Shown here piece by piece: positions 55,001 through 63,075 of a stretch of DNA of 64,000 nt. Position numbers and translations under genes: made by a program. The stretch covers positions 31,913-95,912 of the forward strand of contig CAVRMF010000018.1 in assembly GCA_963721905.1 (NCBI GenBank), written 5' to 3'. This DNA comes from Roseiarcus sp963721905. GTDB taxonomy: Bacteria > Pseudomonadota > Alphaproteobacteria > Rhizobiales > Beijerinckiaceae. Below the pieces are notes generated by a model. It made no database searches. It was not told the DNA's origin and saw only the letters and a program-made list of their open reading frames with translations. Position 1 is the first letter of the stretch. Each line of letters opens with the position of its first letter.

Positions 55001-55816
55001 GAACGCGTGGAGCGGACTCGCGAGCGGGAAAAACTGCCCGACCGCCGCAAGGGCTACACCCAGAAGGCGGTCGTCGGCGGCCACAAGGTCTATCTGCGCA
55101 CCGGCGAGTACGTGGACGGGCGGCTCGGCGAGATCTTCATCGACATGCACAAGGAGGGCGCGGCCTTCCGGAGCCTGATGAACAATTTCGCCATCGCGAT
55201 CTCCCTCGGCCTCCAGTACGGCGTGCCGCTCGAGGAATATGTCGAGGCCTTCACCTTCACCCGCTTCGAGCCGGCCGGCTTCGTGCAGGGGAACGACGCG
55301 ATCAAGAACGCGACCTCGATCCTCGACTATATCTTCCGCGAGCTCGCCATCTCCTATCTCGGCCGCAACGACCTCGCCCATATCGCGCCCGAGGAGATCG
55401 GCAATACCGTGCTTGGCGGCGGCGTCGACCAGGACAAGGCGCCGGCGGCCGGCCCGGCCGCGGCTGCGGTCATCTCCAACGGCCTCGTGCGCGGAAAGCC
55501 CGGCGACAAGCTGATGCTGGTGCGCGGGACGACCGGCGGCGAAGCCCCGACGATCAAGGCCGCCGGCGGCCTGTCGGCGCATGGGCTCGTCCGGGGCGCG
55601 ACCGCGCTCAAAGGCGACCTCGCCGAACCCGCGCCCCTGACGCTGGGCGGCGTGGGGTTTGCACCGGCAGCCGAGCAGGCTGCCGACCGGCGGGCGGAGG
55701 CGCGGATGAAGGGCTATGTCGGCGAGGCCTGCCCGGAGTGCGGGAACTTCACCATGGTCCGGAACGGGACGTGCCTGAAGTGCGACACGTGCGGCGGGAC
55801 GACGGGGTGCAGTTGA
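52100..55816 (+). CDS. nrdJ: Class II (adenosylcobalamin-dependent) ribonucleotide reductase
   Basis: NrdJ makes deoxyribonucleotides using B12 and works with or without oxygen. The 1238-residue protein starts MRIERRYTKAGLSPHDLIAF. It contains PNSPQWFNTGLHWAYG, FKYGSGTGSNFSALRG, the active-site segment NPCSEYMFLDDTACNLASLN (N-x-C-x-E) and APTGTIGLVMDCDTTGIEPD. The C-terminus holds a zinc-ribbon-like cysteine set, CPECGNFTMVRNGTCLKC, followed by DTCGGTTGCS, where the final cysteines re-reduce the active site. ATG 52100 has GGTGGA upstream. The length is normal for the long alphaproteobacterial form. Confidence 0.96.
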   Translation: MRIERRYTKAGLSPHDLIAFATTKSEIRNPDGSVVFSLENIEVPEAWSQVAADVLAQKYFRKAGVPARLMRVAENGVPAFLWRSIPDDAALESLPKNERYGSEISAKQVFDRLAGAWAYWGWKAGYFDGEDDAHAYYDEMRFMLARQIAAPNSPQWFNTGLHWAYGVDGPSQGHYYVDFETGKLVKSKSAYEHPQPHACFIQSVADDLVNEGGIMDLWVREARLFKYGSGTGSNFSALRGENEKLSGGGRSSGLMSFLKIGDRAAGAIKSGGTTRRAAKMVVVDVDHPDIEAYIAWKVKEEQKVAALAAGSKVVKRHLKAILKACVNCEGPGDDCFNVEKNPVLKREVKAARKNDVPEGIISRIIQQARQGLTRLDYETYDTDWESEAYLTVSGQNSNNSVRVTDAFLHAVESDGDWSLTRRLDGKPSKTLKAREIWDKIGYAAWASADPGVQYHTTINDWHTCPASGPIRASNPCSEYMFLDDTACNLASLNLIQFLDPETRTFDVASYEHAVRLWTLTLEISVAMAQFPSREIARLSYDYRTLGLGYANIGGLLMSCGIPYDSDAGRAICGALSAILTGRAYATSAEIAARSGAFPGHKANAEAMLRVICNHKRAADGEAAGYEQLSVAPTPLDHESLRSAGAAWAALSDAARASWSAALSLGQAHGYRNAQVSVVAPTGTIGLVMDCDTTGIEPDFALVKFKKLAGGGYFKIINRAVPDAVRALGYDEVKIEDMIAYAVGRATLAHAPGINHSALRAKGLPEAAIEKIEAALAGAFDIRFVFNKWTLGAEILSGALKIPAERYEAPGFDLLTALGFSKAEIEAANIFACGAMTLEGAPHLKLEHYPVFDCANPCGRTGKRYLSVESHIRMMAAAQPFITGAISKTINMPNDASVEDCKDAYMLSWRLGLKANALYRDGSKLSQPLNSQLVETEDEEEEALETLIAANAPARAVQIAEKIVERVIERVERTREREKLPDRRKGYTQKAVVGGHKVYLRTGEYVDGRLGEIFIDMHKEGAAFRSLMNNFAIAISLGLQYGVPLEEYVEAFTFTRFEPAGFVQGNDAIKNATSILDYIFRELAISYLGRNDLAHIAPEEIGNTVLGGGVDQDKAPAAGPAAAAVISNGLVRGKPGDKLMLVRGTTGGEAPTIKAAGGLSAHGLVRGATALKGDLAEPAPLTLGGVGFAPAAEQAADRRAEARMKGYVGEACPECGNFTMVRNGTCLKCDTCGGTTGCS

Positions 55817-55831
55817 GGAGAATTGGTCATC

Positions 55832-56437
55832 ATGACTGACTACAGGGTCGACCCTCTCTCAATCCAAAGGATTGAGTGCCATGCCCAAGAGGCCTTAGCC
55901 AATTGCCGGAAGCTCCCCGGCGGAGGAATCGACATCCTCGCAGCCCTTCGGCAGCCGACTGTAAAGACGGTCCACGGCCGTAAAGTCCTTCGTCTTGAGG
56001 TAGTTAGGGACGAGCTTTTGCCCGATGATCTCGCACACGTATGGTCTGCCGATCAGCGGGTCAAAGTTTCTGTCCGAATAAGTTTGTGGAACAAGGCTGC
56101 AGACAACGATCCTTACGCGCTGAAAGACTTGCGGCACGAGTATGGTCATGTGGTCTTGCATTCGGGGGCGCGAACGAAATCATCCGTTACCCTGGATCGA
56201 AAAGTAGGAGGAAATGCGAAGTACGAATTCTTCGACGACGAGTGCTCAGCCGAGAAACAAGCCGACTGGTTTGCGGCGTTTCTAGCAATGCCTAGCAGCA
56301 AGATCCAGCCGTCAATGGACCTCCGCGATATCTGCGCCGATTGGAATGTGCCGCTCGACGAAGCGCGATGGCGTCTGGAACGCCTGCGTGCAACGGCACC
56401 GAAGCGTATTCCCGAACTCGCTGCGGAGAGATATTGA
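55832..56437 (+). CDS. ImmA/IrrE-type metallopeptidase domain protein
   Basis: The 201-residue protein has the zinc-peptidase pattern HEYGHVVLH (HExxH form, about residues 105-109) and the downstream acidic residues in DDECSAEKQADWFAAFLAMP, as in ImmA/IrrE proteins that cleave repressors. The N-terminal part has no helix-turn-helix. It starts 15 bases after nrdJ with GAGGAG upstream, yet its base composition is less GC-rich, which suggests acquisition. The partner repressor that ImmA enzymes usually cut is not adjacent. Confidence 0.8.
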   Translation: MTDYRVDPLSIQRIECHAQEALANCRKLPGGGIDILAALRQPTVKTVHGRKVLRLEVVRDELLPDDLAHVWSADQRVKVSVRISLWNKAADNDPYALKDLRHEYGHVVLHSGARTKSSVTLDRKVGGNAKYEFFDDECSAEKQADWFAAFLAMPSSKIQPSMDLRDICADWNVPLDEARWRLERLRATAPKRIPELAAERY

Positions 56438-56459
56438 TTGGCTTCGGGCCGGCAGTCGC

Positions 56460-56642
56460 GTGACTCCAGTGGCTCAGAACCTCTGGGATCAACTTCCCTC
56501 GGCGCCAGACACATCCCCCCTGGTGGCGCGAATGGTAAATGGATACTTGATCGAATACTGCCAGTATAATCAATATACGCAGACTGGATGGACAGTAGAG
56601 GCCGGTAGGGTTGTGCCACTGATGTTAAGGATGCAGGGATAA
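56460..56642 (+). CDS. Possible small protein after the ImmA-like gene
   Basis: A 60-residue frame with a GTG start reads TPVAQNLWDQLPSAPDTSPL and then VARMVNGYLIEYCQYNQYTQ. It matches no family known to me. It begins 22 bases after the ImmA-like stop on the same strand, and there is no strong binding site, so translation is uncertain. Confidence 0.3.
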   Translation: MTPVAQNLWDQLPSAPDTSPLVARMVNGYLIEYCQYNQYTQTGWTVEAGRVVPLMLRMQG

Positions 56643-56800
56643 TTTCGAATATGGTAATGGCCGCCGCGCTTTCTCACGCCGCCCTCTACGTCGGCGAGGA
56701 GTTCCCCGGCTTGGCAACCTCACTAGCGTTCCCGTCGTGGCCGGGCTTGTCCTGACTTGCCCGGGCCATCCATGCGGTAGTCGCGGGCTCCGGCGCGGGG

Positions 56801-57033
56801 CTGGACGGCTATCGGTTTTTCTTCTTCTCTAACGAGGGAGACCCGCGCGAGCCGCGCCATGTGCATGTGCGCCGGGGCGGCGATGAAGCCAAGTTTGGCT
56901 GGCGCCCGAAGTTGCCGTCGCCGAGAGCTTTGGATTTAATGCGGCAGAGCTGAACGCGCTGATCCGAATTGTGCGTCAGGAAAGGTCTCGGATCGAAAGG
57001 GCTCGGAATGGATATTTCGGCCAGGACGGTTAG
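56801..57033 (+). pseudogene. DUF4160 protein, degenerate and frameshifted
   Basis: The first frame reads LDGYRFFFFSNEGDPREPRH and VHVRRGGDEAKF, the DUF4160 core; the second frame continues VAVAESFGFNAAELNALIRI and VRQERSRIERA to a stop at 57031-57033. One base is missing near AAGTTTGG at 56891-56898 (KFWLAPEVAV would be restored). No good start codon lies upstream of LDGYRF in frame, so the N-terminus is also damaged. DUF4160 usually pairs with DUF2442, which follows. It resembles toxin-antitoxin-like modules but its function is unproven. Confidence 0.7.
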
Positions 57034-57520
57034 GTTCGACGACAACTCAATGTGGGTTGAGCTGTCGGACGGACGAACGATCGGGGTCCCCTATGCCTGG
57101 TTCCCGCGGCTTCTCAACGCTACCCCCGGGCAGCGCAACGAGGTTGAGATCGGTCGACTCGGGCTGCATTGGGACAGCATCGACGAGGACATCTCAGTCG
57201 CTGGGCTGTTGGCGGGGCGGCGGGACCAAACTGTGTCGTCCACCGCCGCACAGCCGGCCAAGCGTGCTTCAATGAAAAAGGATGCCATACCACCCGGAAC
57301 TCCCGCTCCGCGCTCCGGGATCTACGAGCAAGTTGGGCCGCGCGGCGGGCGATCTGGCGAACAGGCGGATTCGACGCGGGGCAAGCCGCTGCCCCCAACG
57401 GACCGACCCAATCAAGGTTGGCGGTTGGTGACGCCCGCAAGTTCCGGCGGCCACACCGAAAAGCTCGGGCGCCCTCGGCTTTCCGGTTCTCCTGTCCGCC
57501 CCGGTCGAGCCAAAAACTAG
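57008..57520 (+). CDS. DUF2442 protein with Pro/Gly-rich C-terminal extension
   Basis: The 170-residue protein has a DUF2442 domain in the first 75 residues (VELSDGRTIGVPYAWFPRLL and HWDSIDEDISVAGLLAGR). The rest is a polar tail with PPGTPAPRSGIYEQVGPRGG and NQGWRLVTPASS, similar to short separate proteins seen elsewhere. DUF2442 is the usual partner of DUF4160; the start overlaps the DUF4160 end by 26 bases. It is intact although its partner is broken. Confidence 0.78.
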   Translation: MDISARTVRFDDNSMWVELSDGRTIGVPYAWFPRLLNATPGQRNEVEIGRLGLHWDSIDEDISVAGLLAGRRDQTVSSTAAQPAKRASMKKDAIPPGTPAPRSGIYEQVGPRGGRSGEQADSTRGKPLPPTDRPNQGWRLVTPASSGGHTEKLGRPRLSGSPVRPGRAKN

Positions 57521-57762
57521 TCGAGGAGCCGCCGGACGGCTGCGTGCAAATCATGGGTGTCCGCCAGGCCTTCCACAAAATTGGTGGCGGCGTCCCGCAA
57601 GCGCGCCTCCTTTATGCGGTGGAAGGCCTTCACCAGGCGGACCCCTTCTTGCGGCGTCGGCTCACGATTTGCGCCGACACGCTCGCTTTGACTTCCGATG
57701 CGAGATCGTCTCGGCTCGCTTGAAGAGAATGTCTTCCTGACCACTGGATTCCCCCGAAACAT
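57517..57762 (-). CDS. Small hypothetical protein
   Basis: An 81-residue frame ends three bases inside the DUF2442 stop, on the opposite strand. Its middle, REPTPQEGVRLVKAFHRIKE and ARLRDAATNFVEGLADTHDL, has the helical look of a small regulator tail, as found at the ends of some helix-turn-helix proteins, but the DNA-binding part is missing. The binding site is weak. It may be a real short gene or the remnant of a longer regulator. Confidence 0.4.
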   Translation of the reverse strand: MFRGNPVVRKTFSSSEPRRSRIGSQSERVGANREPTPQEGVRLVKAFHRIKEARLRDAATNFVEGLADTHDLHAAVRRLLD

Positions 57763-57944
57763 GCGAAGTCGTCCCTGACTGCCGCGGGGACGGATATAAG
57801 TCTGAGAACAGGGCGCAAAAGGCGCCTCTCCTGGCAGGGCGTCGTCGGGACGAGTGGATTAAGGATTGTTCACGTCGCGGGGCTACGGCATGCGGGCCGG
57901 AAACGTACCAAAAATGCGAGGCCGGTCATCAATTCATTAATTTT

Positions 57945-58977
57945 CCTGATTACGCGCTTGCGTCAGCCTCAGGTTTTGAGTAGAACAAAGCATGAACATG
58001 CTGTTTTCGCAGGGGTTCTCCGATGGCGCGCAATCAGGTCCAGTTCCAGAAAGGCCTCAGCGAGGCTCGTTTCGCCGAGATTTACGGAACCGAAGAGCAA
58101 TGTCATGCGGCGCTCGTCAAATGGCGCTGGCCGAACGGGTTCGAATGTCCTGGGTGCAATGGCGCCGATCACTGCGTCGTCACGCGCGGCGCGCGGCGTC
58201 TATTCCAGTGCAACGCGTGTCGCAAGCAGACCTCTGTCAAAGCGGGAACGATCTTCGCTTCGAGTAAGCTGCCGATGCGCATCTGGTTCAAGACGATCTA
58301 CCTGGTCACGCAATCGAAGAAGGGCATTTCCAGCATCGAACTCGGTCGACGCCTTGGCGTCACCCAGACAGCTGCCTGGATGATGAAGCACAAGCTCGCT
58401 CAAGTCATGCTGGAGCGTAACGCGAGCAAACGCTTGAAGGGCAACGTCCAGATGGACGACGCTTATATCGGCGGCGCCCGGTCCGTCCGCCGCGGGCGCG
58501 GCGCAACAGGCAAGACGCCGTTCGTCGCCGCGATCGCGACAACGGACGATGGCAAGCCAGATCAAATCATCCTTCGGCCCATCAAAGCCTTCAGCAGCTT
58601 TGCGATCCGAAAGCTCGCGAGCACCGCGCTCAACCCGGCGCCAATATCGTCTCCGACGGTCTGGCATGCTTCGCCGCTGTCACCCAAGCCGGATGCCTCC
58701 ACACCTCAATCAAGACCGGAAGCGGCAAGCAAGCGGCTCGCACCCCTGCTTTCAAATGGGTCAATACCGCGTTGGGCAATATCAAAGCCGCCCTCGTGGG
58801 GACCTACCGAGCCGTGCAAGAAAAACACGTTCCTCGATATCTCGCGGAGTTCGAATATCGATTCAATCGCCGATACGATCTCGAAACTATGATCCCCCGC
58901 CTCGCATTCGTTGCGCTGAGGACCACCCCGATGCCTTACCGCTTGCTAAAGCTGGCTGACGTTGCCGCGTAATCAGG
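57945..58977. mobile_element. IS1595-family insertion sequence
   Basis: A 1033-base element bounded by identical 12-base inverted ends CCTGATTACGCG, which extend imperfectly to CGTCAGCC on both sides, and flanked by a perfect 8-base target duplication TTAATTTT at 57937-57944 and 58978-58985, as expected for IS1595. The intact duplication means a recent insertion. Confidence 0.92.
58023..58972 (+). pseudogene. IS1595-family transposase, frameshifted as written
   Basis: The transposase begins MARNQVQFQKGLSEARFAEI with the family zinc ribbon (CPGCNGADHC and CNACRKQTSV), then the DDE domain starting GNVQMDDAYIGG. At CAACCCGGCGCC, 58631-58642, the frame is lost; one added G restores NPGANIVSDGLACFAAVTQA and the C-terminal RYLAEFEYRFNRRYDLETMI, ending at 58972 for 316 residues. 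The missing base lies in a CCCGGG run, so an error or a recent mutation are both possible. Confidence 0.85.
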
Positions 58978-59090
58978 TTAATTTTTGGTGACCAAAAATC
59001 GAAGCGGCGCGGCGATTACGAGATTACGGCGACAGCTTACTGAATCGCCAATTCCGGTCCCATGATCCCCGATGACGGTCGATTGCGGAT

Positions 59091-59435
59091 TCATGTCCCC
59101 CCAGGCTGGGGCGCCTGGGCGCCGTGCCTATGCCACGTGTGTTTCGCGGGCCCGCCGGTTGGCGCCGCGGCGGCGGTTGGAGGCGCGCCGTTTGCGCACT
59201 TCTCCTCCAAAACCTTCGTTTCCTTGCCGCGCAGCGTCACGTCTTTCACGGTGTCGTCCCCGACCCGGAGCGGCCCGATGTTGCCCCACGATCCGTCCGC
59301 GTTGCGTTTCCACTCCGAACAGCTGAGCACAAGCGCCTTGCCTCGAACCGAAACCGTGTCCGGCTTGGCGTCCTCCGCGAAAGCCGCGCTCGGGGCGGCG
59401 ATCAAGACTGACAGTAAAGCTGCCGTTCGAAGCAT
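59091..59435 (-). CDS. Small exported hypothetical protein
   Basis: The 114-residue protein has a clean signal peptide (LRTAALLSVLIAAPSAAFAE) and a mature region with KALVLSCSEWKRNADGSWGN, GDDTVKDVTLRGKETKVLEE and a Pro/Ala-rich end that finishes with histidines (HTWHRHGAQAPQPGGT). It has two cysteines and no known domain. It stands alone; the function is unknown. Confidence 0.65.
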   Translation of the reverse strand: MLRTAALLSVLIAAPSAAFAEDAKPDTVSVRGKALVLSCSEWKRNADGSWGNIGPLRVGDDTVKDVTLRGKETKVLEEKCANGAPPTAAAAPTGGPAKHTWHRHGAQAPQPGGT

Positions 59436-59709
59436 CGGAGTCTCAAAGCCAATGTTGGGTCCGCGTCGATCGGCGGCGGCGCCTTCGGCCCCCGCTCAGG
59501 TCCCTTAAGGCTCCGACCCGGGGTCGCAGACAAGCACGCCGAAGCGCGTGTGAAAGGCTAACTCAGGGGCGCGTTTGCCCGCAAGGCGGTCAGAGTCGCA
59601 AAATGCAGGCGCAATGTCGCCTCGCCGCGCGGGGCAAGCTCAGGCCGGATTTGCAAACCGGGCGCGTTGCAGAGCATCCTCCGGCAACCCTGGCTCAAGG
59701 ATAGTTCCC

Positions 59710-60672
59710 ATGCGCAATTCCGGCCTGCGCCTCCCAAAATTCCGCCTCGCGGTCCTGATCGCACTCGCTGGCGCGAGCCCCTCTCTTGCAGCGGGAGAGG
59801 CCAGCGTTCCGGCCTGGCTCGAGGCCCATGTGGGCGAGGGGGAGGGGCAGATTGCGCCGGTCGTGCTGGAGAGAGCCCGCGCGCTCTATCAGCGACGCGG
59901 GGTCCGCAATCCCTGCTATTTCGCGTTTGACGCGACGCGTCCCCAGGGGGGGCGCCGGTTTTACATCATCTGCGAAGCCCAAGAGTTGTTTCGAGCCATC
60001 TCCGCGGGCCACGGCGGCGGGCGGGATCTGGACGGAGTTGCGGATTTTTCCAACGGCCGGCGGTGCGTGAAGAATTTCGGCAATGCGATGGATTCCGATC
60101 TAACCGCGGGCGGGGCCTATGCGACGGCCGAGACCACCGCGTCCTTCAAGGGGTATTATCGCGCGTCGGGCGGAGGAGACGCGGTTTTCATGCGCCCGTT
60201 CCTCAAGTTCGACGGCGAAGGCGAGACTGCAAACGCCAGAGAGCGCGCCATCGGCGGTCATCCGGCGGTCCTGCTTCGGGGAGTGTGCCGCCGAAAGGAT
60301 CCGGCGAGCCCGCATGCCGACCCGGACGGCTACGTTCCGTTCGGAAAGCTCGTCAATTACGCCGGCGGGCGCAGCGACGGCTGCACCAGCTGGTCGGCCT
60401 CGGACGCCGAGACCATTATGGCGATGGTGAGCGGGAATCCGACGACGCTCTACATCTATCCCGAGTCCCGGGACATCGACGCCGTTGCGCGGGCGGTCGA
60501 GGCCGGAGAGGCGCCGTCGCGCGCGGGGCTCTATTGGAACGCCGCATGCCTGAAAGACATTGGCGCTCCAAGGTTCTGGCGGAAGGAAACGCTCGAGCCG
60601 ATTCTCGCGCGCTATCGGGAGGCGCATCCCGCTCCGCCGCCTGAGCCGCCGCCAATTTGCCGGGAGCCCTGA
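59710..60672 (+). CDS. Murein L,D-transpeptidase catalytic-domain family protein (YkuD_2 type)
   Basis: The 320-residue exported protein has a signal peptide (LPKFRLAVLIALAGASPSLA) and a domain seen in murein L,D-transpeptidase-like proteins; the active-site end is AGGRSDGCTSWSASDAETIM, where GCTSW takes the place of the usual SxGCxR. It is the second such enzyme in the window, unrelated in sequence order to the first. ATG 59710 lies 135 bases inside a longer frame and starts the signal peptide. Confidence 0.82.
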   Translation: MRNSGLRLPKFRLAVLIALAGASPSLAAGEASVPAWLEAHVGEGEGQIAPVVLERARALYQRRGVRNPCYFAFDATRPQGGRRFYIICEAQELFRAISAGHGGGRDLDGVADFSNGRRCVKNFGNAMDSDLTAGGAYATAETTASFKGYYRASGGGDAVFMRPFLKFDGEGETANARERAIGGHPAVLLRGVCRRKDPASPHADPDGYVPFGKLVNYAGGRSDGCTSWSASDAETIMAMVSGNPTTLYIYPESRDIDAVARAVEAGEAPSRAGLYWNAACLKDIGAPRFWRKETLEPILARYREAHPAPPPEPPPICREP

Positions 60673-60795
60673 GAGCATCCTGGATCAGGCCCGCTTCGAG
60701 GGTCGGCCCCCAGGCCGTCTCCGCGGCGATGCCACCTTTGCTTGACGAGCCCGACAGATAGCGTTACCGTTTGGTTATTAATAACGGTGTCAATA

Positions 60796-62213
60796 GAGGC
60801 TCTTGCAAATTTATTTTGAATGCCAAGCAAATTGAGGTGGGGCATGTAGGAACGATATGACAGTTGTCAACTACTATAAGATAATATATATCGCTGTACA
60901 TTGAGAGTAGTTTCGGTATTGTTTTGGCTTATCGTCCCAATTCGTAGCAACAGGCATGTCCGACGATCCCCTAGACGCCATGAAAGCCCGCTGGAACCAT
61001 ATCCAGGGCACTCTGTTTCCTTGGCTGCGCGAGGAAGTCGACCCAATGACCGAAGCGCTTGGGCGTCTCGTCACGACCCTCGACGTGATCGGCCTCGAAG
61101 CCTTCGTTCCCGAGCCGCCGCGCGGCCCCGGCCGCCCGCCCGAGGATCGGCGCGCCCTTGCCAGGGCCTTCGTCGCCAAGGCGATGCTGGGCATTCCCAC
61201 CACTTCCGCTTTGATCGAGCGACTCGCCGTCGACAAGTCGCTGCGGCGTATCCTTGGTTGGGAGCGACGCTCGCAAGTGCCCTCAGAAGCCACGTTCTCT
61301 CGCGCCTTCGCGGAGTTCGCGCAGGGCGATCTGCCCGACAAAATGCACGCGGCGCTGATCGAGCGCTCGCTCGGCGGGCGCATCGTCGGCGTGATCGCCC
61401 GCGACGCCACCGAGATCGAGGCGCGCGAGAAGCCGGCGGCGAAAGAGGCCAGCGACAAGAAGGACGATCCGCCGTCCGATGGCGCTCAGCCGCCGCGCAA
61501 GCGCGGACGCCCGCGCAAGGACGAGCAACGGCCAAAGCCCGAGCCGACGCGGCTGGAGCGACAAACCTCACAGAACGTCAACCAAATGCTCGCCGAACTG
61601 CCCACCGCCTGCGATGTCGGCTCCAAGAAAAACAGCAAGGGCTACAAGGAAACCTGGATCGGCTACAAGCTGCATATCGACGTCGCTTGCGGCCAGATCC
61701 CCGTCTCCTGCGTGCTGACTTCGGCCTCCGTTCACGACAGTCAGGTCGCCATTCCCTTGATGACCATGACCGGCGCGCGGGTTTCCTATCTCTACGATCT
61801 CATGGACGCCGCCTACGACGCCGCCGCCATTCATGACCACAGCCGCACGCTCGGCCACGCGCCGATCATCGACCGCAACTTTCGCGCCCAGCATGAGGTC
61901 AAGGCCGAATGGGAACGGGAGGTCGACAGGATGAAGTTCATCCACATGCCCGACGCAAATGACGTCATCTATGATTTCCGCACCATGGTCGAACGCGTCA
62001 ATGCTCGATTGAAGGACGAATTCGGCGCCAGGTTCCTGCGCGTGCGCGGCTCGATCAAGGTCAAATGCCACCTCATGTTCGGCATCGTCGCGCTCGCCGC
62101 CGATCAAATCCTCCGCGTCGCCAGCTTCAGGCCAGCGCCAGCCTGAGCCGCCGGCGCCCGCAATCCAAAACCACGGGAAATTCCTCGCCCTCAGGGAATT
62201 CTGCAAGAGGCTC
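60796..62213. mobile_element. IS5/IS1182-like insertion sequence
   Basis: A 1418-base element with inverted ends GAGGCTCTTGCAAA and GAGCCTCTTGCAGA (12 of 14 match) and a 4-base duplication AATA at 60792-60795 and 62214-62217. It carries one transposase gene. It sits between the -35 (TTGGTT, 60771) and the -10 (TATCCT) of what looks like the promoter of the following PEP-CTERM gene. Confidence 0.82.
60956..62146 (+). CDS. DDE transposase (IS5/IS1182-like, DUF772 type)
   Basis: The 396-residue protein starts MSDDPLDAMKARWNHIQGTL, has a DUF772-like N-terminal domain (RRALARAFVAKAMLGIPTTS to SEATFSRAFAEFAQGDLPDK), then a DDE domain: GVIARDATEIEAREKPA with the first Asp, a Lys/Pro/Arg-rich linker, YDLMDAAYDAAAIHDHSR, and the end MVERVNARLKDEFGARFLRV, where the Glu is expected. 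It is full length and open, so the element may be active. The exact IS family needs a database search. Confidence 0.88.
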   Translation: MSDDPLDAMKARWNHIQGTLFPWLREEVDPMTEALGRLVTTLDVIGLEAFVPEPPRGPGRPPEDRRALARAFVAKAMLGIPTTSALIERLAVDKSLRRILGWERRSQVPSEATFSRAFAEFAQGDLPDKMHAALIERSLGGRIVGVIARDATEIEAREKPAAKEASDKKDDPPSDGAQPPRKRGRPRKDEQRPKPEPTRLERQTSQNVNQMLAELPTACDVGSKKNSKGYKETWIGYKLHIDVACGQIPVSCVLTSASVHDSQVAIPLMTMTGARVSYLYDLMDAAYDAAAIHDHSRTLGHAPIIDRNFRAQHEVKAEWEREVDRMKFIHMPDANDVIYDFRTMVERVNARLKDEFGARFLRVRGSIKVKCHLMFGIVALAADQILRVASFRPAPA

Positions 62214-62246
62214 AATATCCTTTTTATTGAACAGGAGGGAACGTCG

Positions 62247-62894
62247 ATGATGAAGCGAGCGATGGTTTTGCTTGCGGCGGCGGTGATGGCCTGCTCTGCT
62301 GCTCAGGCCGGAAATCTCTTGTTGAACGCCGGCTTCGACACGCCGCAGTCGGGTCTATCGCCCCCGAACTATCCAACCAGCCTGTCCGTCCTGAGCCCGC
62401 CCGACGCTCCGTCTTCGGCGGCAGACTGGTCGATCTGGAACAACACGCTCACGACGACGAGCACGGAGCTCCTGCCCTCCACCGACCCCACCGGCGCGGG
62501 CTTCATGGCGCATGTCACGTCCGGCGCCTATGAGAACGGCCTCTATCAGTTTGTCACGGCCGATTCGGTCGACTTTGTATCCGTCGACGTCTATCTGCTG
62601 TCGGGCACGTTCGAATTGGGACTCGGCAGGAACGGATTTTACGAGAGCACGGCCAAGACCTCGACGCTCGACCAATGGGTGCATCTCACGGCTTCGATCC
62701 CGACGACGATCGGCGACGAGATCTTCCTCTATTCCACCAACTCAGCCGCAGCCGAATTCTATGTTGACAACGCCTATGCCGGCACGGTTCCGGAGGCCTC
62801 GACCTGGGCGATGATGCTCGCAGGCTTTGCCGGGCTGGGCTTCGCCGGCTGGCGCCGCGCGCAAGAAGCGCGGGCAGCCGCTCCGGCCGGGTAA
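62247..62894 (+). CDS. PEP-CTERM sorting-domain protein
   Basis: The 215-residue exported protein has a signal peptide (RAMVLLAAAVMACSAAQAGN), a beta-rich body that begins NLLLNAGFDTPQSGLSPPNY, and the sorting end PEASTWAMMLAGFAGLGFAG followed by WRRAQEA. It is close in style to the protein at 37.7-38.4 kb. GGAGGG stands 7 bases before ATG 62247. An IS element is inserted 33 bases upstream, so its expression is probably altered. No exosortase is in the window. Confidence 0.9.
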   Translation: MMKRAMVLLAAAVMACSAAQAGNLLLNAGFDTPQSGLSPPNYPTSLSVLSPPDAPSSAADWSIWNNTLTTTSTELLPSTDPTGAGFMAHVTSGAYENGLYQFVTADSVDFVSVDVYLLSGTFELGLGRNGFYESTAKTSTLDQWVHLTASIPTTIGDEIFLYSTNSAAAEFYVDNAYAGTVPEASTWAMMLAGFAGLGFAGWRRAQEARAAAPAG

Positions 62895-63075
62895 GCCCGA
62901 AGCTTTTCGTCGGGCTTTGCCCCCTTGACAGGCTGAAGGCTCCGAAGAGGTCTTTGCAAGAGGCCGACGGCGCAGGGCGTCAAGCGTTCCGTTTGGCCAG
63001 CGCAGTCCACTGCAGATCTCCGCAGCAAGCCGTTGCTAAACCTAAACATCGCTGGAGAAGGGCGCCGCCGACACG

